Shown piece after piece: positions 25,401 through 32,989 of a stretch of DNA of 64,000 nucleotides. Made by a program: the position numbers and the translations under genes. Source of the DNA: an uncultured Myxococcales bacterium. GTDB lineage: Bacteria; Myxococcota_A; UBA9042; CAIXZC01. The notes under the pieces are model-generated. The model searched no databases and was not told the origin of the DNA. It saw only the letters and a list, made by a program, of their open reading frames with translations. Position 1 is the stretch's first letter, and each line of letters opens with the position of its first letter. The stretch covers positions 22,678 to 86,677 of the forward strand of contig CAITUV010000064.1 of NCBI GenBank assembly GCA_903895725.1. The letters are read 5' to 3'.

Positions 25401-28084
25401 ACGCGGACGGAGACCTGGACTGCATCGACATCGACGACGACAACGACGGAGACCTGGATACGACCGACTGCGCTCCGCTCGACCCCATGGTCAACCACCT
25501 GGCCGAGGAGTTCTGCAACGGCAAGGACGACGACTGCGACGGGATCACCGACAACGGCTCGTCGGACTTCGACGGGGACAAGATCGCGGACTGCGTCGAC
25601 ACGGACGACGACAACGACAAGGATCCGGACCAGAGCGACTGCGCACCGATGGATCCCAACAAGGGTCACACCGTGCCCGAGTCGTGCAACGGCAAGGACG
25701 AGGACTGCGACGGGTTCATCGACGAAGGCTTCCCGGATACCGACGGCGACAAGACGCTGGACTGCCTCGACACGGATGACGACAACGACGGTGCTCCGGA
25801 CGTCACGGACTGTGCTCCGCTCGATGCGACCATCTTCCCCGGTGCCCCGGAGGTCTGCAACGGCAAGGACGACAATTGCGACGGGATCAAGGACAACGGC
25901 TCGCTCGACACGGACAAGGACGGGCTGTCCGACTGCGTGGATACCGACGATGACAACGACGGCAGCCTGGATGCGGCCGACTGCGACCCGCTTGATCCCA
26001 CGGTGGCGCCGGGCAAGGCCGAAGTCTGCGGAAACGCCAAGGACGAAAACTGCAACGGGCTCTATGACGATGGGTTCCCCGACACGGACAAGGACGGCAA
26101 GGCCGACTGCTCCGATACGGACGATGACAACGACACGGTTCCGGACGACAAGGACAACTGCCCGCTCGTGGTGAACCCGGGACAGGAGAACCACGACACG
26201 GACACCACCGGAGATGCCTGCGACACCGACGACGACAACGACAAGGTCGCTGACGCACAGGACTGTGCGCCGTTCGACCCGGCCACCTACCCGGGGGCAC
26301 CGGAGCTGTGCAATGGCAAGGACGACGACTGCGACAACCTGGTGGACGAGGGGACTCCGGATACCGATAACGACGGAGTGTCCAACACCTGCGACACGGA
26401 CGACGACAACGACACGATTCCGGATGCGGCGGACAACTGCCCGCTCAAGGCGAACACCCCCCAGACGGATGCGGACAAGGACGGCCTGGGGGATGCCTGC
26501 GACAACTGCCCATCCGTGCCCAATGCCAACCAGCTCGACGGCGACAAGGACGGCATCGGCGACGTGTGCGATTCCGACCTGGACAACGACGGCTGGGTGG
26601 ACGTGGACGACTGTGCCCCGCTGGACGCGACGATCAATCCGGATGCGGCGGACCTGCCGGATGCGGGCTACGTCGACTCGAACTGCGACGACATCGACGG
26701 CGACGAAGGAGATGCCTGCTTCGTCAGCGCGACGTTGGGCTCGGCGGCCGGGGCGGGCACGAAGGACGACCCGCTCCAGACCATCGGTGACTGCGTGAAC
26801 CTGGCCACTCTGGAAGGGCTCTCGCAGATCCTGGTGGACGAGGGGACCTACTCGGAGAAGGTCGTGCTGGTGGGCGACTTCGTCCTGGCCGGTGCCTACG
26901 GAGCCGCACTGGACTGGCAGCGCAAGGCGGTGACGCACGTGACAACGGTCACCAACTCCGTCCCCGGGGCCTCGGGGCACACGGCTGCGCTGGTGGTCAG
27001 CTCGTGCGCTGCGGGCGTGACGGTGTGGGACATGAAGTTCATCGCGGGCAACAACACCCAGGCCGGTGGCGGGTCGTTTGGTGCTGCGGTGGGCTCGTGC
27101 CCCGAATTCAAGGCCTACGGATGCACGTTCCAGGCCGGCAACGGCGGGGCGGGCGGCAATGGGACCGCCGGCGTTGCCGGGACGGTGGGAAGCGTGGGCG
27201 GTGCAGGCGGCAACGGCAAGGCCAATGCAGGCCCGGGCGGGGTCGCCGGCACTGGCGGCAGCGGGGCTTCGGGGTGCTCGTATGCGGGCGGCGGGGCCGG
27301 CGGGGCCGGTGGATACCAGGCCTCGGGGACCGACGGCAAGACCGGCGGATTCCTCAGCGGCGCTTCGGGTGTGGGTGGTGCCAAGGGGTGCGACATTGCC
27401 GGCGGCTCAGGCGGCAGCGGCAAGGCCGGAGCGCTGGGGGTGAACGGCAAGGGCGGTACTCAGGCCCAGTCCCAGTGCGGGACCTACCTGTGTGCGGCCG
27501 GTGGGGCCACGGGCGGCAACGGAGACTGCGGCGGCTCGGGCGGTGGTGGCGGCGGCGGAGCCGGCTGGGATGCGGCCGATGCCTGTGACGCGACGCCGGA
27601 TTCCGGCGGGGGCGGCGGCGGGGGCGGTGGTGGCGGCGGCGGCGGAAAGGGAGGTACGGGGGGCAGCGCAGGCGGCAACTCGGTCGCTCTCTACGTCAGC
27701 GGCGGCAAGGTCACCGTTTCCGGGTGCAAGTTCGTGACGGGCAACGGTGGCAGCGGCGGCGGCGGCGCGGATGGCGGCAAGGGCGGCCTCGGAGGAACCG
27801 GCGGGACCGGCGGCCTCGGGCCGGAGCTCGGCGGTGACGGCGGCAGCGGTGGGGCTGGTGGAACCGGCGGCAACGGTGCCGGTGGCGGCGGCGGTGCGGG
27901 CGGAAGCTGCCTGGGCATCGCCCTCTGGCAGGCGACGGTCACCCAGTCCACCTCGACCTTCACTCTCGGCACTCCGGGCAGCGGCGGTGGCTCGGGGCTC
28001 AATGCGGACGGCTCGGTCGTGCTGCCCGGGTCTCCGTTCCTCGGATCGGCCGGCAAGTCGGCCCAGACCTTGACTCTGCCCTAG
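19475..28084 (+). CDS. Giant MopE/TSP3-repeat lipoprotein with Gly-rich C-terminus
   Basis: The 2869-residue lipoprotein starts at the ATG at 19475 behind GGGGGGA and has a lipobox (AWSLLGCGP). In order it shows an Asp-rich linker and Cys-rich modules (about 195-350), then roughly 25 MopE-type units (core CNGKDDDCDG, then DTDxDGxxDC) from about residue 350 to 2420. These are interleaved with thrombospondin type-3-like units (DNCPxxxNPDQxDxDxDGxGDAC). A DUF1565/parallel-beta-helix-like stretch follows (KDDPLQTIGDCVNLA), then about 300 residues dominated by GGxGGxG. The acidic repeats predict dense Ca2+ binding. Surface fibre, adhesin or matrix roles are inferences. The repeat DNA makes long stop-free antisense frames that are not genes. 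Confidence 0.92.
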   Translation: MKKETSGQMSCGRLVAMAMLTAWSLLGCGPGKDKDQWGEDDLPDAVVPDGPTDASWPDGTLHDGTWPDMEDSKVDMKPRKDVKDQWTAEVEDRVEEDRVEDGQLPGDGQTTDGETELTDAMTPDSLDAEDGQGGEWGWDYQMECDDVPYLTDGPHKPEVTDAGSMDWEYQMDCGEVPYLTDSWGWGDGAGGDGGGPIEPPCKWGGECACDTDADCVPGWLCTLLPSPPWVPGAWVCVYAVETMCMPCNDDADCVNEFGVKVGECRDLGGPGKSCVVPCDEEEDCPMTSSCQEDPMGSYPSACLPSGDCWCSPLAEEMGAWSTCAESPVPGQCDSIVECTSGGLSECSVPDAEMESCDGKDNDCDGLVDEADAVGCKLWMLDGDGDGFGGTGVACLCEKLPGYTKKGGDCDDGNAAINPKAKEACNGIDDNCDMTADEGYPDFDGDSIADCVDGDIDGDGVPNDKDLCPLDPQWGLTAPDSDGDKIPDCQDGDDDGDGVPDDLDCAPDDPSIYPGAKEKCNALDDDCDGEIDPANAAGCLPHYPDGDGDGFGAGMDWKCLCIPLWPYQATAAGDCNDKDPAVSPGAVESCNAKDDDCDGKTDEEGAKGCKDWYVDGDGDGVGGVASKCLCGPVYPYKAPYGGDCNDSDPAINLWSAEECDGLDNDCDGEVDEAGAEGCSVFYQDLDGDGWGTNLPMDCLCKPKAPLSAAQPGDCDDNNKKIYPGAPEICNGIDDNCNYVKDEAGAVSCVTYYFDGDSDGYGVKTVSKCVCAPYGSYKAKVAGDCNDDNGAISPAATEVCDGKDNNCDNLTDMFPDKPCVVMGPFGECWGILKCTDEGFNVCSAGTAGSETCDGLDNDCNGLADDGPDGGTLVGACYPDDDVTMGVGPCKAGTRVCMKGGWSDCEGYVIPATEKCDGVDNDCDGKADDDFEAGKECVAGIGQCAAPGIMTCTADGLKAVCVGPVGEPKPETCDGLDNDCDGTTDEGYVNTDKDKEADCIDPDDDNDGIMDAADNCPLVKNSAQLDLDKDGKGNECDDDDDADGTPDVKDCQPLNPAAYPGAPEVCNGLDDDCDSLVDDGFPDTDGDGTVDCTDLDDDNDGIEDNSDNCPLAPNWLQLDYDQDGKGDACDADDDADGYEDKIDCAPLNALIHPDAVEKCDGIDNNCDGKIDELWPDTDKDGVHDCGDDDDDNDGILDVADNCPLVPNPDQADAEKDGFGNACDDDDDNDGLSDLLDNCPTVVNQNQKNTDGDSMGDACDPDDDNDGTPDFKDNCPLAPNPDQKDTDLDGFGNACDTDDDNDGLADPTDNCPEVVNPQQTDLDKDGLGDQCDSDMDGDGVANTKDNCPGTPNADQKDANKDGVGDACTGDDDGDGLLDVVDNCPEDYNPDQANFDKDGQGDACDPDDDNDGTNDTSDNCPLTFNPLQEDTDKDKVGDLCDWDDDNDGLADKSDNCQYVANADQVNSDNDPSGDACDDNDDNDPQPDANDCQPTNPLVYPGAAESCDGKDQNCDGVADEGFKDTDSDGMKDCVDSDDDNDGTPDAADCAPLDASIFPNQVESCNGKDDDCDGVKDDGFPDFDGDGSRDCVDPDDDNDSDPDTTDCAPQDASIGKTIKESCDGKDNDCDNVVDEGFPDTDSDTIKDCLDSDDDNDSDLDATDCAPLDAKINQWALEACDGKDNNCNGVVDEGFPDFDGDKSKDCVDDDDDADKDPDFSDCQPLNPEVGNTVKEKCNGIDEDCDGLADDGFPDYDGDKTADCQDTDDDNDGTLDGLDCAPLDATIYPGAMEGCNGKDDDCDGQTDEAYLDTDLDGKADCIDTDDDNDKDPDTTDCEPYDPAIGHTIKEVCNGKDDDCDAVADEGFPDTDSDGLKDCLDPDDDGDLTPDGADCAPLDKAAYPGAPEICDGKDNNCDKATDEGFDDTDADAKADCVDTDDDNDKDPDTTDCAPLDKTIGHGLPEACNGKDDDCDFAVDEGFPDYDADGDLDCIDIDDDNDGDLDTTDCAPLDPMVNHLAEEFCNGKDDDCDGITDNGSSDFDGDKIADCVDTDDDNDKDPDQSDCAPMDPNKGHTVPESCNGKDEDCDGFIDEGFPDTDGDKTLDCLDTDDDNDGAPDVTDCAPLDATIFPGAPEVCNGKDDNCDGIKDNGSLDTDKDGLSDCVDTDDDNDGSLDAADCDPLDPTVAPGKAEVCGNAKDENCNGLYDDGFPDTDKDGKADCSDTDDDNDTVPDDKDNCPLVVNPGQENHDTDTTGDACDTDDDNDKVADAQDCAPFDPATYPGAPELCNGKDDDCDNLVDEGTPDTDNDGVSNTCDTDDDNDTIPDAADNCPLKANTPQTDADKDGLGDACDNCPSVPNANQLDGDKDGIGDVCDSDLDNDGWVDVDDCAPLDATINPDAADLPDAGYVDSNCDDIDGDEGDACFVSATLGSAAGAGTKDDPLQTIGDCVNLATLEGLSQILVDEGTYSEKVVLVGDFVLAGAYGAALDWQRKAVTHVTTVTNSVPGASGHTAALVVSSCAAGVTVWDMKFIAGNNTQAGGGSFGAAVGSCPEFKAYGCTFQAGNGGAGGNGTAGVAGTVGSVGGAGGNGKANAGPGGVAGTGGSGASGCSYAGGGAGGAGGYQASGTDGKTGGFLSGASGVGGAKGCDIAGGSGGSGKAGALGVNGKGGTQAQSQCGTYLCAAGGATGGNGDCGGSGGGGGGGAGWDAADACDATPDSGGGGGGGGGGGGGGKGGTGGSAGGNSVALYVSGGKVTVSGCKFVTGNGGSGGGGADGGKGGLGGTGGTGGLGPELGGDGGSGGAGGTGGNGAGGGGGAGGSCLGIALWQATVTQSTSTFTLGTPGSGGGSGLNADGSVVLPGSPFLGSAGKSAQTLTLP

Positions 28085-28388
28085 GCGGCGGCGGCGGCGG
28101 CAGAAGACATAGGACGAATAGGACGAATGGGACGAATAGGACAGATAGGACCCGCCGCCGCCCCCGAGGGAGAAAGGCCTCTATCGCGGGATTGGTTGCC
28201 TGGCATGGACAGCCGGGTAGGCCCATCGGCCGTGGGTCCCGAACAGCCGGATAGGCCCATCGGCCGTGGGTCCCGAACGGCCGGGTAGGCCCATCGGCCG
28301 TGGGTCAAGAGCCCCCCCTAGCTCCCCCCCGTCCCATGTCTTCCATGCGTCCTATTCGTCCTATTCGTCCTATTCGTCCTATAATCCC
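28085..28388. repeat. Composite 9-bp-arm repeat element, copy B
   Basis: This fills the 304-bp gap between two convergent giant lipoprotein genes. The order matches copy A at 1.2 kb: a GGC tract, a left arm of AGGACGAAT units (about 28107-28150), the core with AGGACCCGCCGCCGCC and GAAAGGCCTCTATCGC, and a right arm of ATTCGTCCT units (28333-28383). The right arm stops about 6 bp before the stop of the minus-strand gene. Here the loop also carries the 34-bp array at 28218-28306. The arms are nearly perfect complements over more than 30 bp. Confidence 0.82.
28218..28306. repeat. 34-bp direct repeats, about 2.6 copies
   Basis: Units starting TAGGCCCATCGGCCGTGGGT begin at 28218, 28252 and 28286, an exact 34-bp period; the third copy is cut short. 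GGCC-rich half-palindromes (CATCGGCCG) lie inside each unit. The array sits in the loop of composite element B. Confidence 0.8.
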
Positions 28389-31300
28389 CTACCGAATCCA
28401 CAGGAATCCCTGCGTGGCACCGTCCAGAGGGGTAGCGGCCCAGCTCGTGTAGAGATACCACCCCGAGCCCATGTTGTGCGGGCCGCCCGTGGTGGAACTG
28501 CTGACGCAGGAGCTGTAACACTGAAGCCCCATGCCCATCACCGAATCCGAGCTGTCGGAGCCGTCGTTGTCCCCCGTGAATCCGACCCGCGTGTTGGTCC
28601 CCCAGCCGTTCACGTCGTTGACGTACCCGAACCGATGCCACTTGGTGGAGTAGGAAGCGGAGCAGGCTGCCTGGATCCCGAGCGGCTTCTTGTTGATCGG
28701 CTCCGTTCCGCAATTGGTCTTGGCCGTGCAGTCGCCGGCCCCGCCGTACGAGCCAGCCATCCGTCCCTGGTTGGAGAGGTTGCGGGCCGTGTTCTTGGCA
28801 TGGAACCAGGAATTCCAATTGTCCGGCTTGCCCAGGGCCATGCGGCTTTCCGTTCCCTGCAGGGTGTAGAATGCAGCCGACACGTAGTCCTGATTCTTGG
28901 ACAGGTCTCCGGCGACGGCCGAGCCTCCCGTCGTGGCGGTCCAGACCGCATTGTCATAGGTGTATACCGACGTGTCCGAGGTCTGCATGACCAGAGTCCA
29001 CCCGCCGCCCGAAGTGGTCATGTCGCACAAAGCGATGAATGAGGCCAGGGGACCGGCGCCGTCCGGGTCGATGGTGTAGGCCCCGTCCGGTGCTCCAGCG
29101 ACCTTGGCGAGTGCGTCCTTGCAGCTGTCGTACGTGCATCCGTCGTTGACCTTCCCGGAGCAGTCCTCGTCGGTCAGCGTGGTGCAATCCTCCGCCTTGC
29201 CCGGGTTGACGAGCGGCTCGGAGTCGTTGCAGTCGCCGGCTACGGTTGCCAGGTACGGGGCCGAGGCGGAGCAGAGGCACTGACTCTGCCCAGTGACGCC
29301 ATATCCATCGGCGTCCGTATCGAGGTAGTACGTCTTGCACCCGATGGAGTCCTTGGGGTCGGTGCTCCCGTCGCAATCGTTGTCCACGGCGTCGCAGAGT
29401 TCGGTGCCAGCCCCGGCCATGGGGTCGCACTGCTGGGGCTCGCCGTTGAGGCAGTTGACCACGGTGTGCTGGCACTGCCCCTTGCCGCACGTGGTGAACC
29501 CGAGCCCCTCGTCGGACAGCCCGTCGCAGTCGTCGTCGAGACCGTTGCACGTCTCGGCCCCGGCCCCTTCCAGCGGGTCACAGTCGGGCACCTGCCCCCC
29601 CGTGCATCCGGGGACCGAATGCAGGCACACGCCCTGACCGCACGTCTTGAGGCCGAACTCCTCGTCGGCCAGGCCATCGCAGTCGTTGTCGAGGCCGTCG
29701 CACTCTTCCTGAGCCGCTCCCAGGAACGGATCACAGACCGAGACCTTTCCGTTCTGGCAGTAGGGCTGCTGGTGTGCGCACTTACCCTTGCCGCAGGAGA
29801 CGAGGCCAAGCTCCTCGTCCGTGTCCCCGTCGCAGTCGTTGTCGAGGCCGTCGCACACGTCGACGCCAGCCCCCTTCTTCGGGTCACAGACGGCCTCGGT
29901 TCCGTCCACACAAGCCGCCTCGGAGTGCAGACAAACGCCCAAGCCGCAGGTGACACTTCCGAGTTGCTCGTCCACCAGCCCGTCACAGTCGTTGTCCTTC
30001 CCGTCGCAGGTTTCGGGGCCGCTCCCTTCGAGCGGGTCGCAGACCACCGGCGCCCCCTTGACGCAAAGGCTCACGGTGTGCACGCAGACCCCCTTGCCGC
30101 AGGTGGCCGTTCCCTGGTCCTCGTCTACGAGCCCGTCGCAGTCGTTGTCCTTGCCGTCGCACTTCTCCGGCAAGATCCCCTGGTAGGGATCACACCACTG
30201 GGTCTTGCCGTCCATGCAGGCATCGAGGGTGTGGAAGCACTCTCCCTTGCCGCAAGCGAGCTGGCCGACCCCCTCGTCGGTCTTTCCGTTGCAGTTGTTG
30301 TCCTTGCCGTCGCAGAGCTCCTGGGCATCCTTGAGAATGGCGGGATTGGTCGGAGCGCAGTCGGTCTGGTCCGGGTCGCCGTCATTGTCGTCGTCCGCGT
30401 CCATGCAGTCCTTCAGCCCGTCGGCATCGGAGTCCGGGTATCCCTCGTCCACGACGTAGTCACAATCGTTGTCCGTCTCGTCGCATACTTCCTTGGCCCC
30501 CGGGTGAATGGCGGGATTGAACGGCGCGCAGTCGCCCAAGTCGGGAGTCCCGTCTCCATCCTTGTCCGCCTCGCATGCGTCCCCAGTCCCATCCGCGTCG
30601 GTATCCTCCTGCCCCGGGTTGGCCACGACCGGGCAGTTGTCGCTGCCATCCGCTTTGCCGTCGCCGTCGTCATCGTCGTCGCAGTCGTCCCCCTTGCCGT
30701 CCTTGTCGATGTCCCCCTGGAGAGTGTTCTTCAACCCGGGGCAGTTGTCCTGCTCGTCCGGAATGCCGTCGCCGTCGAAATCCTTGTCGCAGGCATCGCC
30801 AATCCCGTCCTTGTCCGAGTCCTCCTGGCCGGCGTTGGCGACCATGGGGCAGTTGTCGCCGCCGTCGCCCTGCCCGTCGCCGTCGTCATCGTCATCCGTG
30901 CAGTCGGCCTGCTTGTCGCCGTCGAGGTCGGCAAACCCCTCGTCGAGTTGGAAATCGCAGTCGTTGTCCTTCCCGTCGCACTCTTCCGATGCCCCGGGCT
31001 CCACGCCGGGATCCTTCGGGCCGCAGTCGAGGGCATCTTCGCTCCCGTCGTTGTCGTCATCCGGGTCGACGCAATCCTTGAGGCCATCGCCGTCCGCGTC
31101 GGAGAACCCTTCGTCCACCGCGAAGTTGCAGTCGTTGTCCTTGCCGTCGCAGAGCTCCTCCGCACCGGGGTGCATCTCCTTGTCGAGAGGGGCGCAGTCC
31201 AACGAGTCGGCCGTGCCGTCGTTGTCGTCGTCCTGGTCGCACACGTCCCCGATGTTGTCCAGGTCCGCGTCCGCCTGGGCAGGGTTGAACGCTGCCGGAC

Positions 31301-32450
31301 AGTTGTCCAGTCCGTCCGGGATGGCATCGCCGTCCTTGTCGTTCTCGAGGCAGTCGGCAACGCCGTCCTCGTCCGTGTCGTCGAACCCTTCGTCTGCGGC
31401 TCCGTCGCAGTCATCGTCCTTTCCGTTGCATGCCTCGGCCTCGGGCTCCTTGCCCTGGCACACGAGCTTGCCATTGATGCACTCGTCGGTTCCGGGGCAG
31501 GCCCCGAACGTGTTCGACACCAGGCACCCCTGGCCGCCGGCCTCCTCGTCCACCGTGCCGTCGCAGTCGTCGTCGAGCAGGTTGCATGTTTCGGGTCCGG
31601 GCACGAGGGCCGAGCAGTCGGTCAGTCCGGAGGCCTTGCACTTGCGGTCGCCAGTGCACTTTCCCCAGGCGTTCTCGACATAGCAGGACGTAGTGGCCCC
31701 TTCGTCCGCGTACCACTGCTTGCAGTCGCACTCGCCCGACTCCCGCACGCACTGGGGTCCCGTCTTCCCGGAGATGTCCTCAACCTCCTCGCAGGAGTAG
31801 CCGGAGGGGCACCCGCCCTGGTCGTCATCGCCGACCTGGCACCCGGCACCGCAGAAGAAACCGGCAGGGCCATAGGTTACGCAGGCCTGGCCCGCGTCGG
31901 TGCCGTTGGTCCAGCAGTCCGCATTGGCCAGACATGGACGGCAGAGGTCCACGAACGTCGGCATGCACAGGTAGACCTCGTCCGGGAGGCTCGGCCCGTA
32001 GAGACGGCACTGCCAGTCGAACGGGCACTCGTCCACGCACTCCATAGTGCACTTCATCCCGTCCCCGGTCTGGACACAATATCCGGAGTTGCAGTCGCCG
32101 CCGTTGTCGCACGGGGAGCCTGCCTCGCCCGGCTCGGGCCCCTGCGGCACGTCGGTAGCCTCGGCCGGAACCAGGTCGAGGATCTCGAACACCGCCTCGG
32201 GCACCAGTTCCGAGGGCGCCGCCAACTCGTCGGAAGGAAGCTCGGCCTGGATCTCCTGCACCCGGGCGTCGACCTCGGGGTCAGGAGTCTCCTCCACGGT
32301 CCCGCCACCGCTGCAGCCGACGAGTCCCCACGACACGACCAGCCCCGACGCAACGACCGACCCCCACGTAGCGACCGGCCCCGACAGGGCAAGGAGCCTG
32401 GCAAGCACCACCCGAGACGTCCCCGCTTCTCCGATGCCGACTTTTCTCAT
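28389..32450 (-). CDS. MopE-repeat lipoprotein with C-terminal fibrinogen-like domain
   Basis: The 1353-residue lipoprotein starts at the ATG at 32450 (GGAGGTGGCC directly upstream). It has a lipoprotein signal (VVSWGLVGCSGG), Cys-rich N-terminal modules (about 85-260) like those of the two sister genes, and about 15 MopE/TSP3 units from about 270 to 1080. Many units are spaced by CGxGxCxHTxxxCxxG inserts. The last 250 residues form a fibrinogen-related domain: SCKDALAKVAGAPDGAY, then LCDMTTSGGGWTLVMQTS and a Cys/Trp-rich end. In animals this fold binds acetylated sugars or surfaces, so an adhesion role is plausible but inferred. A 51-bp minisatellite lies just upstream of the start. Confidence 0.9.
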   Translation of the reverse strand: MRKVGIGEAGTSRVVLARLLALSGPVATWGSVVASGLVVSWGLVGCSGGGTVEETPDPEVDARVQEIQAELPSDELAAPSELVPEAVFEILDLVPAEATDVPQGPEPGEAGSPCDNGGDCNSGYCVQTGDGMKCTMECVDECPFDWQCRLYGPSLPDEVYLCMPTFVDLCRPCLANADCWTNGTDAGQACVTYGPAGFFCGAGCQVGDDDQGGCPSGYSCEEVEDISGKTGPQCVRESGECDCKQWYADEGATTSCYVENAWGKCTGDRKCKASGLTDCSALVPGPETCNLLDDDCDGTVDEEAGGQGCLVSNTFGACPGTDECINGKLVCQGKEPEAEACNGKDDDCDGAADEGFDDTDEDGVADCLENDKDGDAIPDGLDNCPAAFNPAQADADLDNIGDVCDQDDDNDGTADSLDCAPLDKEMHPGAEELCDGKDNDCNFAVDEGFSDADGDGLKDCVDPDDDNDGSEDALDCGPKDPGVEPGASEECDGKDNDCDFQLDEGFADLDGDKQADCTDDDDDGDGQGDGGDNCPMVANAGQEDSDKDGIGDACDKDFDGDGIPDEQDNCPGLKNTLQGDIDKDGKGDDCDDDDDGDGKADGSDNCPVVANPGQEDTDADGTGDACEADKDGDGTPDLGDCAPFNPAIHPGAKEVCDETDNDCDYVVDEGYPDSDADGLKDCMDADDDNDGDPDQTDCAPTNPAILKDAQELCDGKDNNCNGKTDEGVGQLACGKGECFHTLDACMDGKTQWCDPYQGILPEKCDGKDNDCDGLVDEDQGTATCGKGVCVHTVSLCVKGAPVVCDPLEGSGPETCDGKDNDCDGLVDEQLGSVTCGLGVCLHSEAACVDGTEAVCDPKKGAGVDVCDGLDNDCDGDTDEELGLVSCGKGKCAHQQPYCQNGKVSVCDPFLGAAQEECDGLDNDCDGLADEEFGLKTCGQGVCLHSVPGCTGGQVPDCDPLEGAGAETCNGLDDDCDGLSDEGLGFTTCGKGQCQHTVVNCLNGEPQQCDPMAGAGTELCDAVDNDCDGSTDPKDSIGCKTYYLDTDADGYGVTGQSQCLCSASAPYLATVAGDCNDSEPLVNPGKAEDCTTLTDEDCSGKVNDGCTYDSCKDALAKVAGAPDGAYTIDPDGAGPLASFIALCDMTTSGGGWTLVMQTSDTSVYTYDNAVWTATTGGSAVAGDLSKNQDYVSAAFYTLQGTESRMALGKPDNWNSWFHAKNTARNLSNQGRMAGSYGGAGDCTAKTNCGTEPINKKPLGIQAACSASYSTKWHRFGYVNDVNGWGTNTRVGFTGDNDGSDSSDSVMGMGLQCYSSCVSSSTTGGPHNMGSGWYLYTSWAATPLDGATQGFLWIR

Positions 32451-32527
32451 GGCCACCTCCGGTCCGAACCTCAAGAGGGAGTTGTACGCGGATGCGGACG
32501 TGGATGCAAGTAGCTGAACGCCTGCGT

Positions 32528-32938
32528 CACCCCGGCACTTGTGACGCCGGGAGCGTCATAACTCGGCCGATGTGCCATCATCCCGGCAGTTGTGACGCCG
32601 GGAGCGTCATAACTCGGCCGATGTTCCATCATCCCGGCAGTTGTGACGCCGGGAGCGTCATAACTCGGCCGATGTTGCGTCATCCCGGCAGTTGTGACGC
32701 CGGGAGCGTCATAACTCGGCCGATGTTCCATCACCCCGGCACTTGTGACGCCGGGAGCGTCATAACTCGGCCGATGTTCCATCATCCCGGCAGTTGTGAC
32801 GCCGGGAGCGTCATAACTCGGCCGATGCTCCATCATCCCGGCAGTTGTGACGCCGGGAGCGTCATAACTCGGCCGATGTTCCATCACCCCGGCAGTTGTG
32901 ACGCCGGGAGCGTCATGACTCGGCCGATGTTGCGTCAT
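32528..32938. repeat. 51-bp minisatellite, 8 copies
   Basis: Eight head-to-tail units have an exact 51-bp period (GTGACGCCGGG recurs at 32541, 32592, 32643, 32694, 32745, 32796, 32847 and 32898). Units are almost identical, differing at a few sites (TTCCATCA, TGCCATCA, TTGCGTCA, CTCCATCA). Each contains two overlapping potential hairpins: TGACGC-CGGGA-GCGTCA and CCCGGC-(9 nt)-GCCGGG. The array fills the 539-bp gap upstream of the fibrinogen-domain gene. Because 51 is a multiple of 3, both strands stay open (17-residue peptide repeats), but no good ribosome site leads into a frame. There are no variable spacers, so it is not CRISPR. Confidence 0.92.
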
Positions 32939-32989
32939 CCCCGGAGGGAGCCCGGAGGAGGGCAACGGGAGCCGGGGCTGCCCCCCCCC

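Noticed and set aside
29466..32513. A 1015-residue frame antisense to the fibrinogen-domain lipoprotein
   Set aside because: Same codon-shadow effect; Val/Gly-rich translation without domains.
32528..32938. CRISPR array
   Set aside because: Repeats are contiguous 51-bp units with no unique spacers and no cas genes.
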